Shown: positions 1 to 8,233, numbered from the stretch's first letter. The stretch: 64,000 nt of DNA from Gammaproteobacteria bacterium (GCA_025350055.1 JANXYK010000029.1:62001-126000); one strand, 5' to 3'. The notes: generated by a model from the sequence alone, not told the origin. Numbers and translations are program-made.

Positions 1-261
1 TCGCGCGCTGCCGGCAATGGCGCCGGCGCTGCGACACTGCTGCGCGCGCACAAGCTCAAGCTGCGCGCGGTGCTCGAGCGTGAGGCTGGCGCCGATCGCT
101 ACGCCGCGCAACAACTGGTGCGTATGGCGATCGAGCGCTGCGATCGCCTGCAGCTGCCGGCTCATGGTTCGCGCCGTGCGCTGCTGCCGCGCCTGCGCCA
201 GGCGTTGGTCAGCATGGCGCGCGGCTACATCGCCAGCGACCAGATGAGCCTGCGCTTGTGA
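1..261 (+). CDS. C-terminal end of an unrecognised protein (5' truncated by window edge)
   Basis: Frame 1 is open from the first base to a TGA at 259-261. About 86 residues are visible, rich in Arg, Ala and Leu and predicted to be mostly helical, ending in SDQMSLRL. No catalytic motif or family signature is recognisable in this tail. Its stop overlaps the GTG start of the following ATP-grasp gene (GTGA), so the two are almost certainly co-transcribed and translationally coupled. The function is probably tied to that ligase, but the fragment alone does not reveal it. Confidence 0.6.
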   Translation, partial: SRAAGNGAGAATLLRAHKLKLRAVLEREAGADRYAAQQLVRMAIERCDRLQLPAHGSRRALLPRLRQALVSMARGYIASDQMSLRL

Positions 262-1289
262 AATCGCTGCGTACGCTGGTCGTGGTGCATTCCGACCTGC
301 TGCCGCCGGCGAGCCTGGAAGGCCACAGCGACAAGGAAATCGCCGAGTGGCGCACCGAGTACGATGTGATCGGCGCGCTGAAAAAGGCCGGCCACACCGT
401 GCAACCGCTGGGCGTGCTTGACTCATTGACCGAACTGCGCATTGCGCTGCTCGAGTGGCGCCCCGACGTGGTGTTCAACCTGCTCGAGGAATTCAACGGC
501 ATCGTCACCTACGACCAGCACGTGGTCGCGTTCCTGGAGCTGATGAGCCAGCCCTACACCGGTTGCAATCCGCGCGGCCTGCTGCTGGCGCGCGACAAGG
601 TGCTGTGCAAGCAGCTGCTGGCCTTCCATCGCATTCCGACACCGCAATTCGCAGTGTTTCGCCGTGGCGAGCGCTTCCATCTGCCGCGCCGGCTGCGGCT
701 GCCACTGTTCGTGAAGTCGGCGACCGAGGATGCCTCGCTCGGCATCGCGCAGGCCTCGGTGGTCGATGATGCGCACAAGTTGCGTGAGCGCGTGCAGTTC
801 ATGCATGAGCAGATCAAGTCGGACGCGCTGGTCGAGGAATACATCGAAGGGCGCGAGCTCTATGTGGGCGTGCTTGGCAACGAGCGCCTGAGCCGCCTGC
901 CGGTATGGGAGATGGAGTTCGGCTCGCTCCCTGAATCGTTGCCGGCGATCGCGACCCGCAAGGTGAAGTGGGATCGCGCCTACCAGCAGAAATACGGCAT
1001 CACCACGCGCGAGGCGCGCGAACTGCCGCCACTGCTGCTGGCGCGCATCGACCGGCTGGCGCGGCGCATCTATCGCGCGCTGCACCTGTCGGGCTATGCG
1101 CGCATCGATTTCCGCTTGAAGGCTGACGGGAGCCTCTATGTGCTGGAAGCCAACCCCAATCCCAATCTCGAGCAGACCGAAGACTTTGCCGCCTCGGCGC
1201 AGGCTGGCGGTGTAGGCTATGGAAAACTGCTGGAGCGGATCGTGCGACTGGGAATGGCCTATCGCGCCGAATGGCGCAACTATGGTTGA
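258..1289 (+). CDS. ATP-grasp ligase, D-alanine-D-alanine ligase-like
   Basis: A 343-residue soluble protein of the ATP-grasp superfamily, which couples ATP hydrolysis to carboxylate-amine or carboxylate-thiol ligation through an acyl phosphate. Visible features are the N-terminal Rossmann-like part (LVVVHSDLL), the ATP-binding lysine segment VKSATEDASLG near residue 152, the hinge VEEYIEGRE near 192, and the metal-binding C-terminal segment YARIDFR...LEANPNPN near 280-303. The length fits Ddl-like enzymes, but the omega-loop is not typical Ddl, so a peptide or amino-acid ligase of unknown substrate is the safer call. The GTG start overlaps the stop of the upstream gene, and the stop overlaps the next start. 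It therefore sits inside an operon with a lipoprotein and a membrane protein. Confidence 0.82.
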   Translation: MKSLRTLVVVHSDLLPPASLEGHSDKEIAEWRTEYDVIGALKKAGHTVQPLGVLDSLTELRIALLEWRPDVVFNLLEEFNGIVTYDQHVVAFLELMSQPYTGCNPRGLLLARDKVLCKQLLAFHRIPTPQFAVFRRGERFHLPRRLRLPLFVKSATEDASLGIAQASVVDDAHKLRERVQFMHEQIKSDALVEEYIEGRELYVGVLGNERLSRLPVWEMEFGSLPESLPAIATRKVKWDRAYQQKYGITTREARELPPLLLARIDRLARRIYRALHLSGYARIDFRLKADGSLYVLEANPNPNLEQTEDFAASAQAGGVGYGKLLERIVRLGMAYRAEWRNYG

Positions 1290-1953
1290 GCAAGTGACAG
1301 GCGCTGCCGGCACGCGCGCATGCCGCGCAGCGCGCCGCTACCTGATGTGTGCAGTGCTGCTGGTGGCATTGTCTGCCTGCACCAGCCAGCAGGAGCTGCG
1401 CAAGGCAGAACTTGCCACCCTGATGGCAGCGCTCCCTGGCGCCTATGACAACCAGCAGCAGGTGCTGGCCGACGCCGCCGCGGGGCACGATGGCGCCCAT
1501 GCGCCCCAGGCCCTGCTGATCCTGCGATTGCAATCGCCGTTGGTGGGCGATGACGTGCTGTACGTGCGCGAGACCGCGGCCGAAGATGCGCGGCGCGTGA
1601 CGGCCGAGCGCGTCTGGAGCCTGAAGGTCGATGCCACCGGCCGCATCGTCGCCACGCAGGCTCGTTTCGAGGAGGCTGATCGCTGGCGCATCGGACTCGA
1701 GAGTCCCGAGCTGTTTCGTTCGCTCCTGCTGCGCGATCTGCAGGTGGTCGACGGCTGTGAATTGCTGTGGTCGAAGAGCGCCACCGGTTTCAGTGGTGAT
1801 ACCTCAGGCAATGCCTGCCGCCGCGGCGGTGGCGCGCTGCAGCTGCGGCACTGGCGCCTGGGGAGCGAGGCGCTCGAGCTGAGCGAGGAATCGAACCTGG
1901 CGACTCCGGCGCCCGACACCTATCGCTTCCAGCGTCGCGGCGGTGGCGCATGA
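1282..1953 (+). CDS. CpcT/CpeT-like lipoprotein
   Basis: About 223 residues. The ATG at 1282 lies just before the upstream TGA (1287-1289), so translation is coupled. After a short basic stretch comes a hydrophobic core and a lipobox-like LSAC (LLVALSACTSQQ), indicating an exported lipoprotein. The body resembles the CpeT/CpcT fold: GAYDNQQQ at the start, a YVRET strand, and a C-terminal GCELLWSK...GFSGDTSGNAC segment. In cyanobacteria this family attaches bilins to phycobiliproteins; non-photosynthetic homologues have no settled function and may bind another ligand. The family call rests on motif recall, not on a search. A start at the internal ATG 1345 would remove the N-terminal extension before the signal peptide. 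Confidence 0.6.
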   Translation: MVEQVTGAAGTRACRAARRYLMCAVLLVALSACTSQQELRKAELATLMAALPGAYDNQQQVLADAAAGHDGAHAPQALLILRLQSPLVGDDVLYVRETAAEDARRVTAERVWSLKVDATGRIVATQARFEEADRWRIGLESPELFRSLLLRDLQVVDGCELLWSKSATGFSGDTSGNACRRGGGALQLRHWRLGSEALELSEESNLATPAPDTYRFQRRGGGA

Positions 1954-2408
1954 TCGCGAGCGGCGAGGGCGGCCTGCAGGGCGTGGGCGATGTGATCCGG
2001 CTGGCGGTCGCGCCGGTATTCCTGCTCTCGGGCGTGGGCATCATGCTGACGGTGTTCACCAATCGCCTGGCGCGTGCCGTCGATCGCGCGCGCGACATGG
2101 AGCGCCGCCTGCACGAAGCCCCGCAGGGCGCGGTGGCTGAAGGGCTGCACGACTCGCTGGCGACGCTGGCGCGCCGCGGCCAGCTGCTCAGCTACGCGAT
2201 TGCACTGTGCACGATCTGCGCGCTACTGGTGGCGGTGGTGGTCGTGGTGCTGTTCCTGGGCGAGTCCTTCAATATTCGCATCACCTTTGCGGTCGATGCG
2301 CTGTTCATCGCCGCGATGCTGAGCTTCATCGGCGCGCTCTTGTGTTTCCTGCGTGAGGTGTTCATCGCCACGGTGAACCTGCGCATCGGCCTGCGCCGCC
2401 CGACTTAA
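1950..2408 (+). CDS. DUF2721 family membrane protein
   Basis: 152 residues starting at an ATGA overlap with the preceding lipoprotein gene. Three hydrophobic segments are visible: about residues 15-35 (LAVAPVFLLSGVGIMLTVF), 80-105 (SYAIALCTICALLVAVVVVVLF) and 115-138 (ALFIAAMLSFIGALLCFL). A basic, helical loop with NRLARAVDRARDMERRL follows the first one. This layout, with an arginine-rich amphipathic segment after the first helix, matches the DUF2721 family of small inner-membrane proteins of unknown function. It closes the operon with the ATP-grasp ligase and the CpeT-like lipoprotein. Confidence 0.72.
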   Translation: MIASGEGGLQGVGDVIRLAVAPVFLLSGVGIMLTVFTNRLARAVDRARDMERRLHEAPQGAVAEGLHDSLATLARRGQLLSYAIALCTICALLVAVVVVVLFLGESFNIRITFAVDALFIAAMLSFIGALLCFLREVFIATVNLRIGLRRPT

Positions 2409-2436
2409 GCGCCCGGCTTCGCGCACTTTCGGCGCC

Positions 2437-3090
2437 TCAGGCGCCAGCTTCGTCTGCGGCAATCGTCCAGGGTTCGGCCTTGGCCGCGGCCAGCCATTCC
2501 TGCATCGGCGGATCCTCGACCACCGTCGCCATGTATTGTTGCGACTCCGCCGAAACCTCGGCGCCATAGGTGCGCAGGCGCAGCACCACCGGCGCATACA
2601 TCGCATCGGCCAGCGAGTAGTCGCCAAACAGCCAGCCGCCCGTGCCGCCGTAGTGTCGTCGGCAGTCCTGCCACAACTCATCAACGCGCGCGATATCGCG
2701 CCGTAACGCCGGCGTGATGTCGGTGTGCCGGCCGGAGGCGCGCGCATTCATCGGCCACTGCGAGCGCAGCGCCTGGAAGCCCGAGTGCATCTCGGCGCTG
2801 ACGCTCCGTGCCACCGCACGCGCCGCCGGCGCGCGCGGTAAACCCTGGCCGGCGAGTTCGCACAGGTATTCGCCGATCGCGAGTGAATCCCACACCAGCA
2901 GCGTGCCGTGACGGAGTGCGGGCACGCGCGCAGCCGGATTCGCAGCCCGCAGTTTTTCGTGGCTGTCGGGCTGGTCGAGCAGGATCTGCTGCTCCTCGAA
3001 TGCGAGGCCCAGGTGCCGCAGCAGCAGCCACGGCCGCAGTGACCAGGACGAGTAGTTCTTGTTGCCGATGATCAGCCTGAGTTGCGCCAT
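2437..3090 (-). CDS. Glutathione S-transferase family protein
   Basis: 217 residues. The start is placed at the ATG giving MAQLRLIIGNKNYSSWS, because that is the usual beginning of the thioredoxin-fold domain; a longer reading would add 15 unlikely residues. The N-terminal domain carries NYSSWSLRPWLLLRHLGLAFEE (catalytic Ser/Tyr region) and the cis-proline strand AARVPALRHG with the glutathione-binding D-S pair (VWDSLAIGEYL). The C-terminal half is all-helical and includes WLFGDYSLADAMYAPVVLRL. This is a cytosolic GST of the type often annotated as stress- or detoxification-related; substrate unknown. It is divergent from the gene pair that begins at 3258. Confidence 0.85.
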   Translation of the reverse strand: MAQLRLIIGNKNYSSWSLRPWLLLRHLGLAFEEQQILLDQPDSHEKLRAANPAARVPALRHGTLLVWDSLAIGEYLCELAGQGLPRAPAARAVARSVSAEMHSGFQALRSQWPMNARASGRHTDITPALRRDIARVDELWQDCRRHYGGTGGWLFGDYSLADAMYAPVVLRLRTYGAEVSAESQQYMATVVEDPPMQEWLAAAKAEPWTIAADEAGA

Positions 3091-3257
3091 GGGATTTCCG
3101 TTAGCAGTCGCGTGACCTGATTGCCAGCGCGGCATGGTTCCTGCATCACAAAACTAGCAGATTCGCTGTGTTTTTTGTGACGGACCCATACAACAGCGCC
3201 GCCGTTGCCATGCTCCACTGGCCCGGTAGCTGCGCTGAATTCCCGCGAGGAGCGTTC

Positions 3258-3881
3258 ATGGCACCGGATACGGAAGGCGGCAAAGTGCTGGCGGTCGCGA
3301 ACCTGACCGAGTATTTTCGCGATGCCCTGCATGGTGCGTTGTTGCACCAGCATGTGGCTGTCGAGGACCAGACCGAGCAGTACGTGGTGAACATGCTGAC
3401 GCTGTTCTCGCGCACCGAGCAGCTGCATGGCGGCACGCCAAGCGGGGCGCGCCTGCCGCCCCTGGTGCCACTGTTCACCGCGGCACTCGAGGCCGCGACT
3501 CCAGCCGAACGCGAATGCGCGCTGCAGCGACTGGGGGACCTGTCGCTGTTCATCGCCGGCTTCTTCGCCCACGGCTTCGCTCGTCGCCTCGTCGACATCG
3601 ACTATCACATCGCCATGGGCGGTCGCGCCTACGGCTCGCTGGCCGAATCGCTGGGGCGCGGCCATCGGCGCGTGCTGGCGCGCGTGTACGCCGAGCTCGC
3701 CGGCAAATTCCAGCCGCTGGTGGATGCGCTGGGGGAAATCGCCGACAGCGCGCGCGTCTATTCACACAAGGACGTGCTGCGCCTCTACGAAATCTGGTTG
3801 CGCACCGGCAGTGCCCGCGCCCGCGGCCTGCTGGGTCAGCTGGGTGTCAGCGCCACGCCCGTGGCGCTGCGCGCGCACTAA
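3258..3881 (+). CDS. Unrecognised helical protein, first of a pair
   Basis: 207 residues from the ATG at 3258, chosen because GAGGAG sits 5-6 bases upstream; an earlier in-frame ATG at 3168 has no such site. No signal peptide or membrane segment is seen. The sequence is mostly helical, with distinctive stretches LTEYFRDALHGALLHQHV near the N-terminus, DQTEQYVVNMLTLFSRTE, and GFFAHGFARRLVDIDYHIAMGG in the middle. I recall similar conserved hypothetical proteins in gammaproteobacteria but no assigned function. It lies 12 bases before the next gene, with which it probably forms a functional pair. Confidence 0.7.
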   Translation: MAPDTEGGKVLAVANLTEYFRDALHGALLHQHVAVEDQTEQYVVNMLTLFSRTEQLHGGTPSGARLPPLVPLFTAALEAATPAERECALQRLGDLSLFIAGFFAHGFARRLVDIDYHIAMGGRAYGSLAESLGRGHRRVLARVYAELAGKFQPLVDALGEIADSARVYSHKDVLRLYEIWLRTGSARARGLLGQLGVSATPVALRAH

Positions 3882-3893
3882 CGGCTGCGCCCC

Positions 3894-4550
3894 ATGCTGC
3901 TGCAGCAACTGCAGGAAGTGCTGGCCGGCATCTACGATGTGCCCCCTGGCCCCGATGTCAACGAATTCCTGACCGCCGATCGCGCGCTGCTGCCGCAAGC
4001 CACGCTGGGCGCGCGCGCCGATGAACAACTGCTGGTCGCTGAAGACGCCGACGGCGAGGGCATGTCGGTAGCGCTCTACCTGGACCCGCAGCTGCTCGAG
4101 CGCCTGGAAAGCACCGATCCGCTCGCAGCCCTGCACAGCGGCAACATCGCCGACTACTGGACCGCCCTCGAAGGCGTCAGCCACTTTGCCTATCTCACCT
4201 GGAACGCCGCCCACCACCGCCCCGTCAGTCTCCACGAACTGGAACTGCAAGCTGAGGTAGACAAATACGTCTGCAGCGTTGCATTGCTGCGTGCGCAGAA
4301 CCCGGAATATTTCCCCGCCGAACTACACCGTCTGCTGTTCGAGCGGGCTCAAGTTGATCCCACGTTGCAAGGCGAGCAACGCGGCCTCTACCGCCGCGCC
4401 AATCAGGGCGCCGCGCGATTCTGCCAACGCCTCGCGCAACGCCTGCGTGAGCGCAGCGCCACTGCCCGCGCCGCCGTCAGCACCGATTTACGCCGCTTCT
4501 ACCGCCTGACCAACGCCTCCAAACTCCACCTAATCGCGCAGCTGAATTGA
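3894..4550 (+). CDS. Unrecognised soluble protein, second of a pair
   Basis: 218 residues, starting 12 bases after the stop of the previous gene. Recognisable stretches are VNEFLTADRALLPQ near residue 22, YWTALEGVSHFAYLTWNAA near 85-105, and VSLHELELQAEVDKYV near 115. No signal peptide, membrane helix or catalytic motif is visible; the C-terminal half is helical and arginine-rich. The conserved look of the central ALEGVSHF...LELQAEVDK block argues for a real family, but I cannot name it. Function would have to be inferred from the partner gene at 3258. Confidence 0.7.
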   Translation: MLLQQLQEVLAGIYDVPPGPDVNEFLTADRALLPQATLGARADEQLLVAEDADGEGMSVALYLDPQLLERLESTDPLAALHSGNIADYWTALEGVSHFAYLTWNAAHHRPVSLHELELQAEVDKYVCSVALLRAQNPEYFPAELHRLLFERAQVDPTLQGEQRGLYRRANQGAARFCQRLAQRLRERSATARAAVSTDLRRFYRLTNASKLHLIAQLN

Positions 4551-4556
4551 TCGAAA

Positions 4557-4572
4557 TTTCGCGAACGCGAAA
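4557..4572. repeat. Perfect short inverted repeat (possible hairpin)
   Basis: TTTCGCG-AA-CGCGAAA, a perfect 7-base inverted repeat with a 2-base loop, 7 bases after the stop of the gene ending at 4550. There is no run of T on either side, so it is a weak terminator candidate at best. It lies between two convergent genes. Confidence 0.35.
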
Positions 4573-4628
4573 CCGGAGAGTGCAGGCCCTGCGCCGCCCC
4601 TCAGCGCTCGCGCTGACCCGTTCCGTAC

Positions 4629-4907
4629 TCAGGACTCGTCGGTCTTTTTAATCTGCGCGACCTGGCGCTTGAGCCGTATCCACTCGGACAGCTGCCGCAG
4701 ATCCGAATGCTGCTTGCTGCTCCCCGCGCGTCGCACACTCGGAAAAGTGTCGTACGGGTTATAGCCACCGGCTACCGGCGCCGAGGGATGCTCCACAACG
4801 GCAAGTTCGAAACTACCGGTTGCAGCGGTATTCGAATATCGACTTCCTGTGCCTGTACGTAGCGGCATGATTCTGTGTCGTTCCCAAAACTGTTCATCGG
4901 ACTGCAT
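4629..4907 (-). CDS. Small conserved-looking protein of unknown function
   Basis: About 92 residues if started at the ATG at 4907 (MQSDEQFWERH), which overlaps the end of the NUDIX gene by 14 bases. A second ATG at 4868 would give about 79 residues. The C-terminal half looks most conserved: GGYNPYDTFP followed by a helical, charged tail LSEWIRLKRQVAQIKK. No export signal is visible. It is the last gene of a minus-strand run that begins with a membrane protein and the NUDIX hydrolase. Function unknown; the reading frame is better supported than the exact start. Confidence 0.5.
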   Translation of the reverse strand: MQSDEQFWERHRIMPLRTGTGSRYSNTAATGSFELAVVEHPSAPVAGGYNPYDTFPSVRRAGSSKQHSDLRQLSEWIRLKRQVAQIKKTDES

Positions 4908-5439
4908 CCCGGTGCGGACTCGCCAGCAGCGCCTGCGCGCGCAGCAAACCCACCACCGTCTTGCCATCGACCAGCTCACCGCTCAGGGCGCGCTGGCAGG
5001 CCTCAGTCATTGCGATCCAGTGAATCTCAATTAATTCTGCGGCCTCGTGCGCCATTTTGGCGGGTCGCAGCCCGCGGGCCATGAACAAGTGCACAGTTTC
5101 AGTAAAAACTCCTGGCGATGAGACATAAGCGCCCAGTGGTTGCCAGTCGCTGGCCTCGCAGCCGGCCTCTTCGACAAGTTCCCGCTGCGCCGTGAGGAGC
5201 GGCGGTTCATTGGGCTCGAGCTTGCCGGCTGGCAATTCCCAGATCCAGCCGCCGACGGCGTGGCGAAACTGGCGGATCAGGCAAACGCGCTGCTGCTCGT
5301 CGAGCGCGACCGTGGCCGCACCACCGGGGTGATGGATGATCTCCAGGTCGATCACGTGCCCGTTGGGGAGGCGCACGGTTTCGACATTGACCTTGATCAC
5401 GCGCCCGGAAAATATCGGTGTGAGTTTTTCGATGCTCAT
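4894..5439 (-). CDS. NUDIX hydrolase, ADP-ribose pyrophosphatase-like
   Basis: 181 residues from the ATG giving MSIEKLTPIFSGRVIKV. A textbook NUDIX box is present: G-K-L-E-P-N-E followed seven residues later by RELVEEAG (pattern G-x5-E-x7-REUxEExGU). It is followed by a proline/glycine segment SSPGVFTETVHLF, typical of ADP-ribose and ADP-sugar pyrophosphatases of the NudF/NudE type. The expected reaction is cleavage of ADP-ribose to AMP and ribose-5-phosphate in the cytosol with Mg2+. It starts 7 bases after the stop of the upstream membrane-protein gene, so they share a transcript. Confidence 0.85.
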   Translation of the reverse strand: MSIEKLTPIFSGRVIKVNVETVRLPNGHVIDLEIIHHPGGAATVALDEQQRVCLIRQFRHAVGGWIWELPAGKLEPNEPPLLTAQRELVEEAGCEASDWQPLGAYVSSPGVFTETVHLFMARGLRPAKMAHEAAELIEIHWIAMTEACQRALSGELVDGKTVVGLLRAQALLASPHRDAVR

Positions 5440-5446
5440 GCGCCGA

Positions 5447-5869
5447 TCAGTGCCGGCTGACCTCATCGACATCGGTCTGCCCGCTCATCGATCGGCGCAC
5501 GAACGACCAGCACATGCCGATGCCGAGTATCAGACCGGTGACCAGCACGATCACCCAGGCCAGCGCCGAGCCACCCGCGAGGTGCAGCCAGCCGTTCTGG
5601 ACGGCGAGCCACAGCAGTGCTGCGAACAATGCCATCAACAGCGTCACGCCGAAGATGCCGAGCGAGCGGCGCGTGGCGGTGATGTAGATCACCCAGCCGA
5701 TCGTGAGGCCCAGCCCACCCACGACCTGCAATGCGTTCACATGCGGGAAGTCCTGCGCGAGCCAGTGGTAGTAGGAGTGGCCGCTCGGGTTGAAGGTCAG
5801 CAACACCAGGAGCAGCGCCGCCACGACGCGAATCAGTGCGCCGCTGGCGCCCATGCTGGTAGTACTCAT
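5447..5869 (-). CDS. Small multi-spanning membrane protein, DUF6524-like
   Basis: 140 residues from the ATG giving MSTTSMGASGALIRV. Four hydrophobic segments are visible: ALIRVVAALLLVLLTF, VVGGLGLTIGWVIYIT, LGIFGVTLLMALFAALLWLAV and LAWVIVLVTGLILGIGMCWSF. Between the first two lies NPSGHSYYHWL, a strongly patterned periplasmic loop. The layout fits the DUF6524 family of unknown function; this is by recollection of the family pattern. It is the first gene of a minus-strand operon with the NUDIX hydrolase and the small protein downstream. Confidence 0.65.
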   Translation of the reverse strand: MSTTSMGASGALIRVVAALLLVLLTFNPSGHSYYHWLAQDFPHVNALQVVGGLGLTIGWVIYITATRRSLGIFGVTLLMALFAALLWLAVQNGWLHLAGGSALAWVIVLVTGLILGIGMCWSFVRRSMSGQTDVDEVSRH

Positions 5870-6128
5870 GCCCCCATGGTTCACCATTTGCCACCCCGGC
5901 GGCAAGGGGCGGCGCCCGCGCAGCGCGCAGGTGGCCACCATACTGCGCTGATCCTGATGGACTGGCACCGGCTCGGCAGGCAATTGGGGTTCCTGCTGGC
6001 CTTTGCCCCTGGCCGCGTGCCCGAGCGCGATCGCTGGACGGCGCCTGGTTCAATCAGCAGCAACACGTCCGCACAGTTCTCGCACGTGCCAGTAGCCGCG
6101 CCAGCCCGATGCCTTATATATTTGCGCG
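5870..6128. other. Intergenic region between divergent genes
   Basis: 259 bases between the DUF6524-like gene and the helicase. The only AT-rich element is TTATATATTT at 6114-6123, immediately before the helicase GTG at 6129. It could be a -10 element, which would place transcription start only a few bases before the start codon. No good -35 hexamer is found 16-18 bases upstream. No RNA gene or ORF with coding character is seen. Confidence 0.4.
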
Positions 6129-8216
6129 GTGGCGGCCATTGATCCTTTCAGCACCCTTAACTCCCCCCAGAAGCGGGCCGCCACCTTTGGCGAGAGCCTG
6201 CCTGATCGCAAAGGTGTGCGCGCCGGGCCGCTGCTGGTGGTGGCGGGCGCAGGCACCGGCAAGACCAGCACCATTGCGCATCGCGTCGCGCACCTGGTCA
6301 TGCATGGGGTCGATCCGTCGCGGCTGCTGCTGCTGACTTTCACGCGTCGTGCCGCCACCGAGATGCGTCGGCGTACGCACGACATCCTGCGCCAGGCACT
6401 TGAAGACACGCTCGGCAACAAGGCGCAGGCCGCGCTGCAGCGGCTCTCGTGGGCCGGCACCTTCCATTCCATCGGCAATCGCCTGCTGCGCCACTACGGG
6501 CGCCACCTCAAACTCGAACCGGGCTTCACGGTAATCGACCGCGGCGATTCGGCCGATCTGTTCGACAACCTGCGCCAGGAACTGGGCTACACCGAGCAAT
6601 ACCAGCGCTTTCCGCGCAAGGACACCTGCCTCGCGATCTATTCCTGGCGCGTCAACACGCAGAAGACGCTGCACGAGACGCTCGAGCAGCAATTTGCCTG
6701 GTGCCTGGGCTGGGAACAGGAACTGTCCAAGCTGTGCCGGGCCTACGTGGAGCGCAAGCAGCGCTACGGACTGCTCGACTACGACGACCTGCTGCTCTAC
6801 TGGCACGCGATGATGAGCGAGCCGCGCCTGGCCGCGCAGGTGGGTGGGAATTTCGATCACGTACTGGTCGATGAATTCCAGGACACTAATCGGCTGCAGG
6901 GCGAGATCCTGCGCAATCTCCGCCCCGACGGCGCGGGCGTCACAGTGGTGGGCGATGACGCACAGTCGATCTACTCGTTCCGCGGGGCGGCGGTGGAAAA
7001 CATCCTGGGCTTCCCGGATCTGTTCCAGCCCAAGGCCGAAGTGATCACGCTGGCGCAGAACTACCGCTCCACGCAGCCGCTGCTCGATGTCGCCAATGCG
7101 CTCATGAGCGATGCGCCACGGCAGCATCGCAAGCACCTGCTGTCGGTGCGCGGTCACGGCGCACGGCCGCTGTACGCCACTACCGACGAACTGCAGTCGC
7201 AGGCTGAATACGTGTGTGCGCAGGTGCTCAGGCGCCGCGAGGCGGGCGTACTGCTGCGCAAGCAGGCGGTGCTGTTCCGCAATGCCAGTGCCAGCGACAT
7301 ACTCGAAGTCGAATTGCTGCGGCGGCGCATTCCCTTCGTGAAATACGGCGGCCTGAAATTCCTCGAGGCCGCGCACGTCAAGGACCTGCTCGCGATATTG
7401 CGTTGGGCCGACAACCCGCGCAATTCCATGGCGGCCTTCCGCGTGCTGCAGCTGCTGCCGGGCATGGGCCCGTCCAATGCTTCGCGCATCATCACCGAGC
7501 TCGAGGCGCGCAGTGGCAACTTTGCGCTGCTGGGCGAACTGCAGAAGCCGGCGGCGGCGCTCCAGGATCTGCCGAAGCTGTCGAAACTGCTGATCTCGCT
7601 GGCCGAGCCGCAGAAACCCTGGCCCGGCCAGGTGAAGCTGGCGCGCGACTGGTACCAGCCGCACATGGAACGCCAGTACGAGCAGACCCACACGCGCATC
7701 GGCGATCTGGACCAGCTCGAGCAGCTCTCGGGGCAATATCCCTCGCGCGAGCGCTTCATTTCAGAGCTGGCACTCGACCCTCCCAACGGCGCCGGCGATC
7801 TCGCCGGTGCACCGCTCCATGACGAGGACTACCTGATCCTCTCGACCGTGCATTCCGCCAAGGGTATGGAATGGGACACGGTCTTCGTGCTGAACGTCGT
7901 CGATGGCAGTTTCCCTTCCGAGTTCTCGACCGGCCGCACCGAGCTGATCGACGAGGAGCGCCGGCTGCTGTACGTGGCGATGACCCGCGCGCGCAACGAG
8001 CTGTACCTGTGCGCGCCGCTGAAATTTCCGCTCACGCAGCAGCCACGCACCGGCGATGCGCACGTGTATGGCGCGCGCAGCCGCTTCATCAGCGACAAGG
8101 TGCTCAAATGCTGCGAGCAGACCGCCTACCAGGGCTCGACCAGCGGCGATAGCACGCTGAACGAGGCCCGCGCCGATACCATCGACATCGGCGCCAAGCT
8201 CAAGGACATGTGGTAA
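6129..8216 (+). CDS. UvrD/PcrA-like superfamily 1 DNA helicase
   Basis: 695 residues with a GTG start; the first in-frame ATG is far inside domain 1A. All SF1A landmarks are visible in order: Q-motif region LNSPQKRAA, Walker A GAGTGKTSTI near residue 40, motif Ia LLTFTRRAATEM, motif II VDEFQDTN near 250, motif III GDDAQSIYSFRGA near 275, motif IV QNYRS, motif V STVHSAKGMEWDTVFV near 575 and motif VI YVAMTRARNELYL. It should be a 3'-5' ssDNA translocase acting in repair or recombination. It is slightly shorter than UvrD or Rep and lacks their long C-terminal tail. Downstream is a secreted DUF4197 gene, probably functionally unrelated. Confidence 0.9.
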   Translation: MAAIDPFSTLNSPQKRAATFGESLPDRKGVRAGPLLVVAGAGTGKTSTIAHRVAHLVMHGVDPSRLLLLTFTRRAATEMRRRTHDILRQALEDTLGNKAQAALQRLSWAGTFHSIGNRLLRHYGRHLKLEPGFTVIDRGDSADLFDNLRQELGYTEQYQRFPRKDTCLAIYSWRVNTQKTLHETLEQQFAWCLGWEQELSKLCRAYVERKQRYGLLDYDDLLLYWHAMMSEPRLAAQVGGNFDHVLVDEFQDTNRLQGEILRNLRPDGAGVTVVGDDAQSIYSFRGAAVENILGFPDLFQPKAEVITLAQNYRSTQPLLDVANALMSDAPRQHRKHLLSVRGHGARPLYATTDELQSQAEYVCAQVLRRREAGVLLRKQAVLFRNASASDILEVELLRRRIPFVKYGGLKFLEAAHVKDLLAILRWADNPRNSMAAFRVLQLLPGMGPSNASRIITELEARSGNFALLGELQKPAAALQDLPKLSKLLISLAEPQKPWPGQVKLARDWYQPHMERQYEQTHTRIGDLDQLEQLSGQYPSRERFISELALDPPNGAGDLAGAPLHDEDYLILSTVHSAKGMEWDTVFVLNVVDGSFPSEFSTGRTELIDEERRLLYVAMTRARNELYLCAPLKFPLTQQPRTGDAHVYGARSRFISDKVLKCCEQTAYQGSTSGDSTLNEARADTIDIGAKLKDMW

Positions 8217-8233
8217 CCAGCAGGGGGCGGATC

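Noticed and set aside
423..1313. 296-codon minus-strand open frame opposite the ATP-grasp gene
   Set aside because: The plus-strand protein has all ATP-grasp motifs; the antisense frame is a composition effect.
5336..6142. 268-codon plus-strand open frame running through the 5870-6128 gap
   Set aside because: Most of it overlaps the NUDIX and DUF6524-like genes on the minus strand, and the part in the gap has no coding character.
6114..7736. 540-codon minus-strand open frame opposite the helicase
   Set aside because: The plus strand holds all SF1 helicase motifs in order. The antisense product has no recognisable domain.
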